The notes beneath the pieces were generated by a model. That model searched no databases. It saw nothing but the letters and a program-made list of their open reading frames with translations, and was not told where the DNA came from. This document shows positions 12,686-26,500 of a DNA stretch of 64,000 nucleotides, in pieces. The DNA is from Rapana venosa (Eukaryota > Mollusca > Gastropoda > Neogastropoda > Muricidae), in contig CM054157.1 in the NCBI GenBank assembly GCA_028751875.1, forward strand, positions 5,947,470 to 6,011,469, read 5' to 3'. Numbering within the stretch: the first letter of the stretch is position 1; every line of letters starts with the position of its first letter. A program made the translations under genes and the position numbers.

Positions 12686-15600
12686 CAAGTACACAAGATG
12701 TTCTGATGTTCTGAGTGCATTTGCAGGGCCTTGATTTGTAGACTCATCCAAAGAACTCTGACATTCAGTTCAATTTTCTCGTCAAACTGGGAAGAAAAGA
12801 AGACGCTGGGAATCGAACCCACAGCCTCACGGTGTACTTGTTAGGGAAGGTGAACATCTTAACCATCCTGCCACCTTCCTTCTTTAAAATTTGTTTTTAC
12901 AAAAAAAAGAAGCGAGTATACAGTTAAAAGATGGGACAACCAAAAAAGGGAGAAAAAGGGGCCAGACGGACAGTGAGTAGGTAAGAGACACTACGAGACA
13001 TTGCCCTAACGAGGCAGAGGCAACAAACACCAGTGAGACAGGAACACAGTGGTTGAAGGCAGTACTCACTTGACCTGGTCCTTGTCAGTGGGGACGACAG
13101 TGGCCTGCAGACTGTTGAAGTAGGTGATGTAGAGGAACGGCTCTCTGTAGGCTGTCGACACATCCACCATCGCCGACATTCACCATACACCCTTTCAAAC
13201 TATGCCATACTATAGCTGTCTGTGCTGTTTGGTGTGTTTTTTATCCAACTGGTCAAAACTTTATGTGTGTTGTCACCCATCCCTTTTGCTGTCTTAATGA
13301 CACAGTTTATACTAGGACTATCAATGTCAGAGGAAGTCTGCTTCAACTTTCTCATTTACAGTTGTTCCCAGCAAGCATGCTGAGTACAACAAACAAAAAA
13401 AAGCTATGGATGCATGCTTTTGCACTCATAAGCTACTGATAATCAGTCATACGCCTTGTTCATATAGCATTTATCTTAGCACTTCATGATTTGAGGCACT
13501 TATATAAAACCTTTACTGACAAAGTTCCAGTTATAAACAAAATTTACCACTTTCATACCTCTCAAAGAAAAACAACAAAAAACTTTCATACCAAAGTCAA
13601 TATTTAACACTGGAAGACAAACTTGTACTGAAAAAACTTATACAAATTAATTGAATTAATGTGACAAACTTTGTGTAGAACACACAACAACAAAAGTAAT
13701 CAAAACCTAACAACATTTATAAGAAACCACCAGCCACTATGGCGCAGTGGTTAGCGCCTTGGGTTATGGACTGGAAGGTCGCGGGTTCGATTCCCATAAG
13801 ACCCATAGGGATTTTTCTGCCTCCAGCCGACTCCTACCCAGAGTGAGTGTGCTGTGGGCTCAGTGGGAAGACTGGGACCACACAGTCAAGCTTCATCCAC
13901 TTTGTGGATGCAAGTCTGAGAGTGCTGCTCAAATTACCTGACCAACACTGCAGGCGTATAGCAAACCAACATCTAACAACACACACATAACAAGCTCATA
14001 TACAAACAATGCAGTGAGACCATAGACCTGTGCACTTGATGGTAGGAAGGGGTGGGTACTCACAGAAAGACAGAGGCAATCCGCTCCATTTGATGTCCGA
14101 CTGTCGACTTCGCTGCCCTCTGTGGTCCACAAACACACCAAACTCTGTGGACACAAGTCAGCACCGTGTTAATGATAGTTACTGTTTTCTTTATTAGAGA
14201 TGCATTATCTTATGTAATAAAGTGAACAGAACAGCCTTGTGACTAAACTTGACCTCCACAACATTGGTATTACCACCTTCATCCTCACTGAATACGGAAG
14301 GGGGGGAAAAAATCTGAAGTTGTGATCCTCTATGCTAGGGGGGTGTCCTGATGACCTTAAATCTACAGTTCTCCCCCACTTCCCTGCCTGTGGCAACTTC
14401 ATGTGCAAGTCCTCAGATTCTGCATACTGACATCAGACCATCTTCGGAGGGATTTGATAATGATCCTCACCCTATACTGGACACTTCACAAAGCCTGGTT
14501 CTACAAATATGGTTGGTTTTTTGCCCCCTGCTATTGGTGATGTTCTATGTACTGTGGAATAGAAAAACACACCCTAACACTACCAAAATACTCAGCAATA
14601 GAACAGGACTATGCAAAAATCTCACTGTTGCGATCCTCAGAACTCTAGCCAAGGAACAAACAACAAAAAACCCACACAAAAAAAGGAACAGGACATCAGC
14701 TGAACTGTTGCAAGTGTATTTCTGGTTCTGGTTTTGAGTTTCAACAGAACACGTCTGGATGTGACTAAGTGGTCAGAAAGGTCAGGGCAGGTGTGTGGAA
14801 GGGGCAGCTCAGGACGTTACAAGAGACAAGGCAGCCAGAACACAAAACAAAACCAGACGAAAGAAAACCACCACAACTGACCACAGCCAAACCAATACAT
14901 CCATCATGGAAACTGTCCATGAGGACACAACTGCAAGAGATAGATCTATTCACAATGAATATGAACAAGGTAAAAAAAAACAAAAAAACTGCTGTAGACA
15001 ACAGTACATAGCGTAAACCACTTTGGGCAGTACATTTACCTTGAACAAATGTTAGAGAGACAGCTGTGTTGATTCTGAAAACAAGCTAGCAATACCTCTA
15101 TATATCAACACTAAGTTTTCTCACCCTTAGACCACACCTGCACACAGCATAAACATCCCTAGAGATAGCTACACTTACCATAGCACACACAGAGATAACC
15201 CTGCAAAACCAAGCTATATGAAGCGCACAAGGTGAGCTGGAAAGGACACGCCATTACTTTTCCCTGACACATCTGACGGTGTGTAAAGCGAACGAGAGAC
15301 AAAGAAGAAGACGACGACGGCTATGGGAAACCCTGTGCTGGGGATGGGTGCGCGCGCTCACTCACTCACCGTGGAAGCAGAGGAGGAACTCCAGAGGCAG
15401 CCCCTCAGGGGAGACCTGCACCACAGCCAGGGGGAAGCTGTGGTGGTTGGCCGCCCCAAAGGCTGCAAAGGCCAGGGAGCTGTCCTGCCGGTCCACAAAG
15501 TCTGCACAACACAACACAACCAGGTCACCACCACACACAGTTCTTTTCTTCACATCACCCTCCACACAACCAGGTCACCACAACACATTTCTTTCTTCAC

Positions 15601-18600
15601 ATCAACCTCCACAAAGTCTGCACAACACAACCAGGTCACCACACATTTCTTTTCTTCACATCAACCTCAGGGCTATCACCACACTGATTTTTTTTTTCCT
15701 TTACCATACTGATATCTATACATAAACCACCAACTGGTGCAAAAATGTATGATCTCATAAAATTCATTTTCAACCCATTTTTAACTATTCTTCACAAGAA
15801 TTTGACCTGTATAGTCCCTACAGTAAGCATGCTTTCGAAAGACAAAATGGTCAGTATAAAGTTATAATGATTATAATAATATATTGAATTTTTATACTGC
15901 TCAAGTATCAATGAACTATTAATGCCGTTACTCTAAGTATCAATCACAATACACACATTTTCAATATTTCCCAACCTGAAGCTGGCATTGATACATTATA
16001 CAGTCAGAACTGAACTCACACACACAATCTCTACATCCAACACATCATACTTAGGAAATATTTTAAAATGTGTGGTGAGGTCAGTTCTCTTCTAAACCAA
16101 TCACAATACAACTGTCCAGGCTGGTTACAACCTACAGACGAGTTGTAAAGAAATGGGTCATAAAAGCTTGTATAGGTGTACCCACCAATCAAACTTGGAT
16201 GTTCCAGACTGATGCGGTAAAACCTCTCTGTGCCCACAATGGCAAAGCTCTCTGCCATACATATACAGCTGCAGGGCTGGTTGGAGGGCATTTCCTGAAA
16301 CCACACAAGCAACATGGCACTGCAGGGACATGCGACACTAAATGTCTGAGAGGTACACTCCAGAAACCCCACTCTGCTTTCCTAGAAATGATATGTATGC
16401 ATACAATGTGCAGATGATCCCATTTTCCTGAAATAATATCACTAAAAATGACAAGTGTCACAAAATATCTTTTCTCAATGGATTTAAATGTTTTCCCAGT
16501 AATTATGAATTCAGTTTCCAATTTGCAGATTGTGTCTAGAACTTTCATGGACATTTTGCGCAAAAGTATAAAATTTAAGGTTTGTTTTTTGGGTTGTTGT
16601 TTGGTTGCTGTTGTTTTGTTGTTGTTGTGTTGTTTTTTTGGGGGGAGTAATATGGTTTCAGTCTTTCTCAATGAAATGTAATCATTCTCTTTCAGCTTCA
16701 GTCAATACAATAACACCAGTTTTCTCAAAAAAGAATTAAAAAAACAATAAAGGGAGCAACATTTTGTGTGTAAATTATATACAAGCACATTACCGACATT
16801 TCAACGGAAAGCAGACCACCACACCATAAAAAAGAGCAAAGAACTTCGTAGTGGATGGAAAGAGACCAAAGGGAAGACCTAGCAAGACCTGGGCTGCCTG
16901 TATTGCAGATGATCTTAGAGAAAGGGGCATAAATAAGGAGGAAGCTCAAAACAGAGAGAGATGGAGGAGGCTCATCAATGTCAGTCAAACCTCCCTTGAG
17001 AGAAACATGACAAAAAAAGGAAGAAGAAGAAGTTTGAAAACTCAGCTAACCACCCTCCCCCCACCCAGAACAGTCACTTTCCCCTGAACATATTTACACC
17101 CCCCCCCCACCCCCCCCCCCCCCCCCCCCCTCCCCAATCCTTTCCCAGTCCCAGAACAAAAAAAACTCAGCAACTTCCTTGACCAGGACAAGAAACGCCA
17201 AGGAGGCACGTGCGTGCTGACCTTCCTGAGGCAGTACATGGCCAGGCTGGGGTTGTACTTGAGGAGCAGCACCTTGTCCGGCATGCCCACGCACAGGTAG
17301 GAGGCGTCTGCCCACAGCGCCACCTCAAACACCGTGCAGCGCTGGATGCCCTCCACCCCCTTGTAGGAGAAAGGGGTGGTCTCCCCGCCAATGGTCTGGC
17401 TCATGCGGCACTTGATCAGCTTGCTCTCCACCATCACCAACCGCCGCTCGGGGCCTGAAAGAAACAGACACGATAGACAGGGGGGTGTGTGTGTGTGTGT
17501 GTGTGTGTGCTTCAGCCCATCAAAATTAACAACATCCCAGTTTAACTTTTTTCTCTCTTTGTTGGTGATAGGGAAGGGTGGTGGTCGCTGTTAAGCTCTA
17601 GCCTGCTGAGAAGGTTAAATGATAGGCCTGGTAGCTGGTACAAATAATCATAAAACTGTCTCTTCTTGATCCTAGAATTATGTTCTTTTGCAGACAAGTA
17701 GTTGAAAACCAGTTCTCCAATATGTACAAAGAGTTGAAAATTGAACGGCAAAAAGCATACACATGTGCATGCACACACGCACGCACACAGACACTTAGAA
17801 GAAAACATATGGCAAGTTTTCAGCACATTCAGAAAGCAAGAAGTTGACCAAACACAAACATCACCAATCACCCAAAAAAATAGGTGAGAGCTAACAAAGT
17901 AAAAAAAAAAGAAGAAAATTTTGAAGGACAACTTATTCCAAATTTCAGATTCTTACAGGAGAAAAAAAAAATTAATAAACATATAAATAAATAAAATATT
18001 TTTTCAACTCCATATCAGTCCCAACAACAGAGTCAGGAGAGTACCTGTGAGGAGGAGGACCAAGTCGACGCCCTTGGCTTCAGCAATCTGATGCACGCTG
18101 CCAAACCCTGACAACTGGACCAAGTGCTGACGGCCCGAGGTTGTCTGGGGGTTCAGTGCAAACAGGCCTTCGTCTGTGCCCAACAGCACAAGCTGCACAC
18201 ACAGTTATCACCATCACCATCATCAATGATGTTTATCAACACCATCATTCACTTTCAGTCACAATTACCTTGACCATTCATGTAAAAACCCAGACCTGTT
18301 CTCCTGTATGGCTCGGAGACGTGGGTTTTCACAAAAACCGTCAAACGTTTGTTGAAGAGCTGTGAAAACCGAACGCTACGCTACATGACAAAGATCAAAT
18401 GGGAAGACAGGATCATGAATAAAGAACTATGGAGAATGTGCAAAGTTGATGATCTGAAGTCTGTAGCTAGTAGCAATAGACTGCGCTGGTTTGGGCACGT
18501 TCAACGGAAAGCAAACCACCACATCATAAAAAGAGCAATGAACTTCGTAGTGGATGGAAAGAGACCAAAGGGAAGACCTAGCAAGATCTGGGCTGCCTGT

Positions 18601-21600
18601 ATTGCAGATGATCTTAGGGAAAGGGGCATGAATAAGGAGGAAGCTCAAAACAGAGAGAGATGGAGAAGGCTCGTCAATGTAAAACCTCCCCTGGGAGAAA
18701 CATGACAAAAAAAGGAAGAAGAGGAAGAAGACCTCGACTATTCATACTGCTGCATCAGTGGTCTGCCAGAGACTCATCTGCCTAGAAAACAACAAGCTGG
18801 AAATTCAAGTCCCATCTCAAGCTGGACTTTCAGTTTTCCACCATCCACAAGTTCATACGAACAGTGGCCTAGGTCTTTTGTCTGTTCATGAAATTATACA
18901 GTTGGAAGGGACAAGCATTTGTTTGGGACACCTTTTCCAGTCCCCTCCCTCATGTGAGGGTGAGCAGTGCTGTCCTAAAGAGGCTGCTCAGTCACCTGGG
19001 GGAACACCGAGCTCCTCTGTTGTCCCGGGGTCAGGAGGAGAACGACTATTGCCACCAGGCCGCCTACGTGCAGGGTTCAAACTACAACTTCCAGTGGTCA
19101 CCTCCACCTGTTGCTTCGCCCGTTCCCCATCGCCGCAGGACTTTGGTAGTTTTGGGGGTGTGAGGGTGTGGGGACTAACACACATGAGGAAAACCTGTGC
19201 GGGAAAGTGTTTAAAGTGGGAAAGTCGATGCACAGGGGCAATCCCACTCTCTCGGCCTTAGAAGCCAGGATCTGGTGGTACGGAAGAGCCGTCACGACCA
19301 GGGACTTCCTCGGCTGCAGTGGATGGCCACGACGTCTGTAGTGCCTTGCCGTGCCCGTAGCGCTCCACGACGCTTGCTGTCGCCGCCTTCGTGACCGTTG
19401 GGATAGAAGGTGTCCTCATCCGCTCACTCCGCCGACTACAGTCTTCACATGCTTGGGTAGGCATTCCCTAACTCGCCGAGGGTTTGAGACCCGACGGCTA
19501 CCCTCACCTGGTTTAGCCCGCCTGTCGAAGCGGTTTACCGGGGTGTGGCCGCTGTTGCATGCTAACAGCTACTTGGAGCCACAGGTGAGAGCTGGGTGCC
19601 AGGTGGGGACAAAAGCGGACGAACCACCCCAGAGGGTGCGACATGTTCCCCCGTCAGAGGTACTACCCCTCCCTGACAATTCGGTCAATTATGAACATCC
19701 ACTGGCAAGACCGGATCACAAACCTCGAGGTCCTGGACAGAGCTGGGATGACCAGCATCGAGGCCATGATCCTGAAAGCCCAGCTTCGATGGGTTGGTCA
19801 CGTGATCCGGATGGACGACCAAAGGTTGCCTAAGCAGCTCATGTATGGCGAACTGACCTTGGGAAAGCGGAACCAGGGCAGACCACGCAAAAGATTCAAG
19901 GACTGCGTGAAGTCCAACATCAAACACGCTGACATCCCTCCCAAACAGCTGGAGCTGTATGCTATGGACAGACCAGGCTGGCGCGCCCTAACCATCTGGG
20001 CGCATGACAACTTCGAGGAGAAGAGGCGAGATGACGTGACTGCAGCACGAGCTAGGAGAAAGGCGTCAACCACCAACCCTGAACCCCCCGGACAGTTTCC
20101 TTGCCCCCACTGCACCCGCGTCTGCCTATCACGGATTGGCTTAACCAGCCATCTCCGTGCCCACATAAGACAAAGACTCAACACATGAGGACAGTCATCA
20201 TCGGATCGATGGACGACCAAGAGAGAGAGAGAGAAATTATACACTGAAGTCCCTTGTCCCACATACATTTTGCATAGATAAAAGAACCCATGGCAACAAG
20301 AGAGAGCTCTCTGGCAAAATTTTACAGGAAAAGGCACTATCATAAGGAAAGAAATGGACCCACAAACAGGAGAAAAACAAAAAAAGAAAATGGGTGGCAC
20401 TGTACAAGTAGTGACACACTCTCCCAAGAGACAGCCATCCAAATTCATGCAGAAAAATCTGCCATGACTGAAAGTGGTATACAATGCAACACAATGCAAT
20501 GCAGCACAACAGAACACAATATGTCATGAACAACACCATTAGACCTGCTTACTTACACTCCCCTACTCTCTCTCTGTGATTTTTACATGGTCACACACAC
20601 ACACGCACACTCCATATTTTCTAGACAAACAATGACAACAAAATGACTATACACATATACAATGGTGCAGAAAGCAATCTGAATTTACTCCATTAGTTTA
20701 GTACTGAACTGGACTACACATTTTAATTTTTGCTTACTGTCCCCTCTCTTCTTTGATGCCATTGTAGACAATGTATCATGTAAAAAAATCATTTTCATTT
20801 TTTTTTAATCACTTGCCTTTCATTCAGCTTATTTCTCTCATCAATATTCTGTCACAGCAGATAAGACATGTACAACAAAATATGTCATAAATATGCCATA
20901 CAAAAGGAAAGTGCTCTGACGAATGAAACATCTTTGATCAACAACTACCATCTAAACAACTCAGCATCCCAAAGTGGGGGGAAAAAAATCCAAGCAACAC
21001 TATACACTCTATATGAAAAGGTAAAGACGCTCCCATAACTTTGCGGTTGTTGGGGGGCAAGGAGGTGTCAAGAGACCTCAGCCTCTTTAGGGGCCAGCAT
21101 ACTGAGGGCATGACACCAATCTCCTCTCCCTCGCTGCTTAATTAAGAGGCCAGGTAACCCATTTACAACTAGGTGAACTGGAAGACTGTATTGAACCCAA
21201 GGCCCATGACCAGTCACCAACCCAAGAAGTAATCTCGCTCAACACTGCTTAAAAACTGTACTGAACCCAAGGCACATGACAGTCACCAACCCAAGAGGTA
21301 ACCTCACTCAACGCTGCTTAAAAAAAGAACATAACGTGGGAAAAGCCAGTGCTCTGACTCACTATTACAACGATGTCAATGTACACAGTGTTTCCAAAGT
21401 TAACCATCATTTGTTTTGCATTATAGTGTGAGCGGACTGACTGACTGACCTGAGGGGAGAGAGAAAGAGCGCAGTTGAACTCTTTTCGGTCAGCTTCCTT
21501 CAGGGACACCACTGTCAGCATCTGCGGCTCCTGTCCACAACACCAGTGTTGTTGGGTCAATCCACAGACGACAGACCAAAGTCAGAGCGGGAAAAAAAAA

Positions 21601-23436
21601 GACACACAAATTTTAAAGACTGAAAAACAGAAGTCAGAGGAAAACTACGAAAAGGGAGAGTTTCACAGACTGAACAACAGAAGACAGACAACAATTCAGA
21701 GAGAAAAAGACAATTTCACAGACTGGGCAACAGAAAACAGACAAGAATTCAGGGGGGAAAAAGACTGTCGACAGACAGTTTCACAGACTGAAAAGAAGAC
21801 AGGCAACAAGTCAGAGAGAGGGAAAAAAGACAGTTTCACAGACTGAACAACAGAAGACAGACAAGAATTCTGAGAAAAAGAGAGACAATCTCACGGACTG
21901 AACAACAGAAGACAGACAAGTCAGAGGAAAGAAAGGCACACAACTTTACAGACTGAACTGAGAAGACAGACAAGAATTCAGAGGGAAAAAAATTATTTTA
22001 CAGACTGAACACAGAAGACAGACAAGAATTCTAGAAAAAAGAAATTAGATTACAACGAACAAAAAAATCAAGAAAAAGACAGACAATTTACAACAAAGAG
22101 AAACAGACAAATTCAGAGAAAAAAAGACATTTACAATGAAATCAGAAACAGAAGAATTCAGAGAAAAAAGACAATTTTACAGAATGAACATCAGAAGACA
22201 GACAAGAATTCAGAGGAAAAAAAGACTATTTTACAGAATGAACATCAGAAGACAGACAAGAATTCAGAGGAAAAAAAGACTATTTTACAGAATGAACATC
22301 AGAAGACAGACAAGAATTCAGAGGGGAAAAAGATTTTACAGATGAACACAAGACAGAAAAGATTCAGAGGGAAAAAAGACTATTTTACAGAATGAACATC
22401 AGAAGACAGACAAGAATTCAGAGGAAAAAAGACTATTTTACAGAATGAACATCAGAAGACAGACAAGAATTCAGAGGAAAAAAGACTATTTTACAGAATG
22501 AACAGCAGAAGACAGACAAGAATTCAGAGGAAAAAAAGACTATTTTACAGAATGAACAGCAGAAGACAGACAAGAATTCAGAGGAAAAAAAGATGGACAA
22601 ATTTAAAGAGAAAGCAGACATACAGTAATACAGAGTGGAGAGACTAGAATATAGAGAAAGAAATTTTTTTTAAAATTCTTTTACATCGAGGATAATGGAA
22701 TCAGCACTTATGTGCTTTTTTTTACCTCCAGTCCCCATGTGTATGCGGTTTTGTAAATTCTGTCATCTGTTTCCACCAGCACACAATGGCCTACTCTTAC
22801 CAAAAGCGGAACAGGGTTTAACGTGTGCGCAAGATGTTCTGCGTGCGTTTACACACAGGGCCTCGGTTTATAGTCTATAATCCGAAGGACTTTTGGGGAG
22901 AGTGGAGTCTGCACTGATGTTAACTCCAGGGAAAAATATCCCCTTGAACGGGAATTGAACCTGGGTCGTCAGATTGCCAGTGCAATGTTCAAACCACTAG
23001 GCTATCCCGTCCCTCCAAAGACTATTTTACAGACGAGAGAAGGCAGACAGCAATGTGAAGAGAAGAAGCAAACTCAAACTCCAACTCTCAAACATTCTAT
23101 TGAGAGGGTACTGGGAGTGGTCTCTTTAAAGCAGGCCCTCAAAAAAAAAAGTGGGAAAACTGATAAGCAAAAGGGAGAGAGTGAGAGAGTATTATAGATA
23201 AAGAGAGGGACTGGGTAAGAGAGTACTACAGAAAAAGAGAGGGAAAAGAAAGCAGCAATCCACAAAGGAGAGGGAGAAGTGGCAGATGGAGAGAAAGACT
23301 AATGCAAACAAGTAGAGAAGAATGAGAGACAATCTCACAGACAGGCAATGTATACATGTGTATTTCATTCTACAAGATATGTTCTGAATGAGTTGATGTT
23401 GCTATAGCTGTGGTGGTGGGGGAGATGATGTATGTG

Positions 23437-23510
<74 letters not shown>

Positions 23511-26500
23511 AAATATTTAAATGACAAAAATTTTCACCAAAAAGTAATTAAAACTAAAAACAACTCACAAGTCTTCAAATAATAAGTAAACAAAATGCTC
23601 AAATTGAAAAAACAACAACACAAAACTGTAAACAAAAATAAAATGTAACAGCGAATAATTTTTTAAAAGTAATGAACAGCAATTACTGAAACCTTTTAAA
23701 AAGAATACTTACATTAAACATCTTTATCAATGTCTAAATAAAAAGAACAATGATACTTAGAACACATACAACATCATTTAGTGATGTAAATCACACACAT
23801 TAAAAAAAAATACCAACACATTATCACCACATAATCGAGAATATCATTTCTTTAATTAGCATATCTGATTATTCATTACTGAATATATTTTTTTTAATTC
23901 TTCTTCAAACTTTATGAAGGTAAGCTTACCACAGTTTTCAGTCATTTACTACATATACAGCTTCAAAATAAGAGATAATTGTGTGTAAACAAACATGTGG
24001 GCTTGATACACTGTGAAAGAAAAACACACAAATATATAAAAAAAAAAAGGTAAAGGAGTTCCATAACCCATAAGGTCGTAGGGGAGCGAGGCGTCAGAGA
24101 CCTCACTTCTCTAGGGCCAGCATATTGAGGGCAGTGGCGCCCATCTCCTCTCCCTCGCTGCTTTACCTTCCCTGACCCTAAAGAGGGCAGGTACCCATTT
24201 ACAGCTGGGTGAACTGGGGGAACTGTACTGAAGCCAGGGCGCGCAAACGGTCACCCATCCAACTGGTAACCACGCTCAACGCTGCTTAACTTGGCTGGGG
24301 GAAAGCGAGTGCTCCGACCACTGAGCTATCCCGTCTCTTCAGACAGACAGCAGAGCAGTGATCTGAATGTACACCCCGAGTCAATTTTTTTTTTATGATA
24401 TAGCTCCCTACTAAATCTTAGCACAGCTGCCACATAAGGAAAAAAAAGCAGACAATGTTTTCCATGTAAACAAGTGCACATTCAGCACTGCTAAACACAA
24501 TCCCCTACTCACACTGAACACGTACGCACGCATGCACACACACACACACTGAACACTGACACACACAAACATAAGTGCTGTATACTGAGACTTAATGGCT
24601 ACCTGAGCTCACTAAGGAATCAGGGCACAGCACTGAAATTGTAAGGAATTGTTTAACTTATTTTTAATTTATTTATTCTTTTATATCGAGGATAATGGAA
24701 TAAGCACTCACATGCTTTTTTACATCCAGTCCCCGTGTGTATGCGGTTTTGCAAATTTTGTCATCTGTTCCCACCGGCACACAATGGCCTACTCTTCAGA
24801 AAAGCGGAACAGGATTTAATGTGTGCGCAAGATGTTCTGCATGCGTTCAAACACGGGGCCTCGGTTTATAGTCTCATCCGAAGGATGTGCTGTGAGCAAG
24901 TTGAACCTGGTACAGCTCATCCCTCTCCAGCTCATAACACGTGTGTGTGTGCTGAATATGGCTGTTTCACCCATACCACTGGTCATAACTAACCTGCTCT
25001 ATGAAAAGATGGATGGGTTTTAAACATGTGTGCAAGACATTATCCATGCATTCATCACACATGGGGACTTCTGTTGACAGACAGTATCATCAGAGAGACT
25101 TACAGGAAAATGGAGTAGGAAAATCTCTTCACACAGGCAGCAGAGCAGTGATCTGAATGTACACCCCAAGTCAAATTTTTTTTTTTACTTTTATATCGAG
25201 GATAATGGAATAAGCACTCATGTGCTTTTTTACATCCAGTCCCCGTGTGTATGCGGTTTTGTAAATTCTGTCATGTTCCCACCGGCACACAATGGCCTAC
25301 TCTTACGAAAAGCGGAACAGGATTTAACGTGTGCGCAAGATGTTCCGCATGCATTCGCAAACGGGGCCTCGGTTTATAGTCTCATCCGAAGGACTTTTGG
25401 GGAGAGTGGAGTCTGCACTGACGTTAACTCCAGGGGAAAATATCTCCTTGATGCTCTAACCACCCTGCCATTCCTCACCCCTGATACACCCAACACATTT
25501 TTTTTAAAGTTTGGTACACAGCAGCAACTTCTAGATGCTTTCATGTCTTGGCTTTTCTTTCAGTCTGTTTCAAGTCAAAGCAAAGCATGCTTACATTTTT
25601 TTAAAGTTTAGTACACAGCAGCAACTTGTGGATGCTTTCATGTCTTGGCTTTTCTTTCAGTCTGTTCAAGTCAAAGCAAAGCATGCTTACATTTTTCTAA
25701 AGTTTGGTACACAGCAGTAACTTCTGGATGCTTTCATGTCTTGGCTTTTCCTTCAGTCTGTACAAGTCAAAGCAAAGCACGCTTACATGTTTTTAAAGTT
25801 TGGTAACACAGCAGTAACTTCTGGATGCTTTCATGTCTTGGGTCTTCTTTCAGTCTGTTTCAAGTCAAAGCAAAGCACGCTTACATTTTTCCGCAGCCTG
25901 TCTCTGCGCTGCACACTTCTCACGGCAGCCTCCAGCGCTGCCACCCACCGCTGCTTCTCACTGAAGTTGGTGGTCATCAGATACAGGTACCTGCAACAAG
26001 GTGCACATATCGTATTTGTTACGTCGCAGGGCATGAAAAAAAGGGAAAAAATAAGACATGTACCTCTTCTTTCAGTCACCAAGACCTGCAATTTCCATTT
26101 TCAGAAAGAAAAAAAAAAGAAATGTACCTCTTCTTTCAGTCACCGAGACCTGCAATTTCCATTTTCAGCAAAACTTCCCAGACAATATTGTGTCAGATGT
26201 CTGGTAAACGCCTTTCTGCTTTCTGCATCATCACATCGTTGCGACCGTTTTGTCAAAAGAGAAACAAATTTATGATGATTCCCTCTGTCTGGTTGATAAA
26301 ACAAGCACTGACTTATCTTTTCAGACCTTCAAGACTGACTGTGAGAAATATTACACAAGAAGCACAGCAATACATGCTCAGTAACTGTTGATGACAAAGC
26401 CTTCAACAAATACAACCTGACCCCTGATTTGCAGAAATCCTACAAAAACAAAACATGTGAAATTGCCCTTCTGTGGCAAAGACTTTCCCTCTTTCACAAA

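Noticed and set aside
13737..13805. A functional tRNA gene
   Set aside because: A and B boxes are present, but the acceptor stem does not close as far as I can fold it and a SINE-like body follows.
25735..26391. Plus-strand frames of 179 and 188 codons
   Set aside because: They run through the 96-bp repeat and the reverse strand of CIT exon 25; no independent support.
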